From Rhizobium mayense (GTDB lineage Bacteria; Pseudomonadota; Alphaproteobacteria; Rhizobiales; Rhizobiaceae): 64,000 bases of DNA. Each line of letters opens with the position of its first letter. Within the stretch, counting starts at the first letter, position 1. A program made the position numbers and the translations under genes. The notes beneath the pieces were generated by a model. The model saw only the letters and a program-made list of their open reading frames with translations, had not been told where the DNA came from and did no database searches. The stretch lies in contig NZ_JARFYM010000030.1 in NCBI RefSeq assembly GCF_030272705.1, forward strand, positions 1 through 64,000. The letters run 5' to 3'. Positions 63,116-64,000 of the stretch are shown here, one piece after another.

Positions 63116-64000
63116 ATGCCGGCAACTGCGAAGGCAATGCAACGGGAGCCACTTCGCGTCGACCTAGCCCTTCAGGGCGGTGGCGCGCATGGTGCTTTTT
63201 CCTGGGGTGTCCTCGATCGTCTTTTGGAGGAGCCATGGCTGCTGATCGAGGGGATTTCGGGCACCTCGGCCGGAGCCATGAACGCGGTGGTCATGGCGCA
63301 CGGCTATACCGCCAACGGCGCCGAAGGCGCTCGCGAGGCGCTGGAGGCATTCTGGCGCACAGTATCCGAGGCGGCGCGCTTCAGTCCCTTTCGACGCGGT
63401 CCCCTCGATTTCCTGCTCGGTCGCTGGACGCTCGACCACTCGCCGGTTTTCGTGGCGATGGACATGATGGCGCGTGTATTCTCGCCCTACGATCTCAATC
63501 CTGCCGCCTCCAATCCGCTGCGCGCCATATTGGCGGAAACCGTCGATTTCGAGCGGCTTGCGGCCAGTCCAATCAAGCTGTTCGTAACGGCAACGAATGT
63601 CCGCACCGGCCGGGGCCGCATTTTCCGCAACGGCGAGCTGACCCCGGACGTGCTACTTGCTTCGGCATGCCTGCCGACCCTGTTTCAAGCCGTCGAGATC
63701 GATGGCGAAGCCTATTGGGATGGCGGCTATGCTGGCAATCCAACGATCACGCCGCTGGCCCGCGAATGCACATCGCAGGACACCATCCTCGTGCAGATCA
63801 ATCCGGTTGAAAGGCCGGGCACACCTCGGTCCGCGCGTGAGATCCTCAATCGCCTCAACGAAGTCTCTTTCAACGCAGTCCTTCTGAAGGAACTGAAGAT
63901 GATCGCTCTGCTCCGGAAGGTCGCGCAGCTGGATGACGAAGAGGGCGCGCGCTGGGCATCGATGCGCATCCACCGGGTCGCGAGCGAGCTCATGACCGAC
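63116..64000 (+). CDS. Patatin-like phospholipase/esterase (3' end outside the window)
   Basis: At least 295 residues from ATG 63116, open to the window edge. Oxyanion loop LQGGGAHGAFSWG, nucleophile Ser in GISGTSAGAMNAV, and catalytic Asp in YWDGGYAGNP form the patatin Ser-Asp dyad. Patatin proteins hydrolyse lipid esters; rhizobial relatives next to 3-hydroxybutyrate dehydrogenase genes have been linked to PHB use, but the neighbour lies outside. A second in-frame ATG at 63137 is possible. Confidence 0.9.
   Translation, partial: MPATAKAMQREPLRVDLALQGGGAHGAFSWGVLDRLLEEPWLLIEGISGTSAGAMNAVVMAHGYTANGAEGAREALEAFWRTVSEAARFSPFRRGPLDFLLGRWTLDHSPVFVAMDMMARVFSPYDLNPAASNPLRAILAETVDFERLAASPIKLFVTATNVRTGRGRIFRNGELTPDVLLASACLPTLFQAVEIDGEAYWDGGYAGNPTITPLARECTSQDTILVQINPVERPGTPRSAREILNRLNEVSFNAVLLKELKMIALLRKVAQLDDEEGARWASMRIHRVASELMTD

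Noticed and set aside
1..64000. CRISPR array, tRNA/rRNA genes, insertion sequences, prophage or attachment sites
   Set aside because: Read through for spaced direct repeats, cloverleaf ends, transposase motifs and integrases; none seen. Short inverted repeats found all sit in promoter or terminator positions.

Overview
The window reads as an accessory-type segment of an alphaproteobacterium of the order Rhizobiales/Hyphomicrobiales, most likely Rhizobiaceae or a close relative. Evidence: high GC, a C4-type 5-aminolevulinate synthase (HemA), a DmeR/DmeF Ni/Co efflux pair, a nitrite/sulfite reductase followed by a DUF934 protein, a BigR-type persulfide switch, and a narR-narK-narGHJI cluster with a NarK1-NarK2 fusion as described in Paracoccus. 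I see no tRNA, rRNA, insertion sequence, prophage or CRISPR, and almost no housekeeping genes. This fits a secondary replicon or an accessory chromosomal region, but that is inference.

Layout. 1-2.4 kb: a hydratase-like gene with two tiny genes behind it, and a DUF4118 membrane protein. 2.4-4.2 kb: metal efflux (dmeF, dmeR). 4.3-8.3 kb: a two-component system divergent from two translationally coupled family-25 glycosyltransferases. 8.6-12.6 kb: a MocR regulator followed by a cyanide-insensitive quinol oxidase, cioAB, plus a 46-residue DUF2474 subunit not found by length-limited gene calling. 12.7-14.4 kb: DapA-like lyase and KDPGal aldolase. 14.8-17.3 kb: divergent oxyR/katA around an almost perfect four-part OxyR site. 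17.3-25.1 kb: one compact leftward operon, cyoABCD-hemA-(DUF2849::nitrite/sulfite reductase)-DUF934. 25.4-30.4 kb: leftward arcD-arcD-arcA-hdeD without arcB/arcC. 30.7-36 kb: miscellaneous membrane and stress genes, the tail of a dead amidohydrolase, and a dehydrogenase lacking its catalytic residues. 36-39.7 kb: three AraC regulators, two of them paralogues. 39.9-43.2 kb: an exported GH5 glycosidase and a GMC oxidoreductase. 43.2-59 kb: respiratory nitrate reduction (narR, narK fusion, narGHJI, a parvulin, a 95-residue orphan, moeA, DUF2478, a membrane protein, mogA, nnrS). 59.1-63 kb: sulfide/persulfide detoxification (TauE, two YeeE-type proteins, ETHE1-like dioxygenase, 1-Cys peroxiredoxin, BigR) around a perfect 19-bp palindrome. 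63.1 kb to the end: a patatin-like lipase running off the window.

Together the genes describe a cell adapting its respiratory chain and redox defences to low oxygen, nitrate, peroxide, sulfide, metals and acid. There are two alternative quinol oxidases (bd-type and bo3), nitrate respiration with its molybdenum-cofactor genes, and tetrapyrrole supply placed in the same operon as a heme oxidase and a siroheme reductase. CATACAT/GTATAC half-sites recur upstream of the bd-type oxidase regulator and of cyoA and hint at shared control. The ordinary parts are easy to recognise. The less described parts are the reductase fusion operon, the extended nar operon with its orphan small protein, the BigR module with a built-in peroxiredoxin, and the degenerate SDR.
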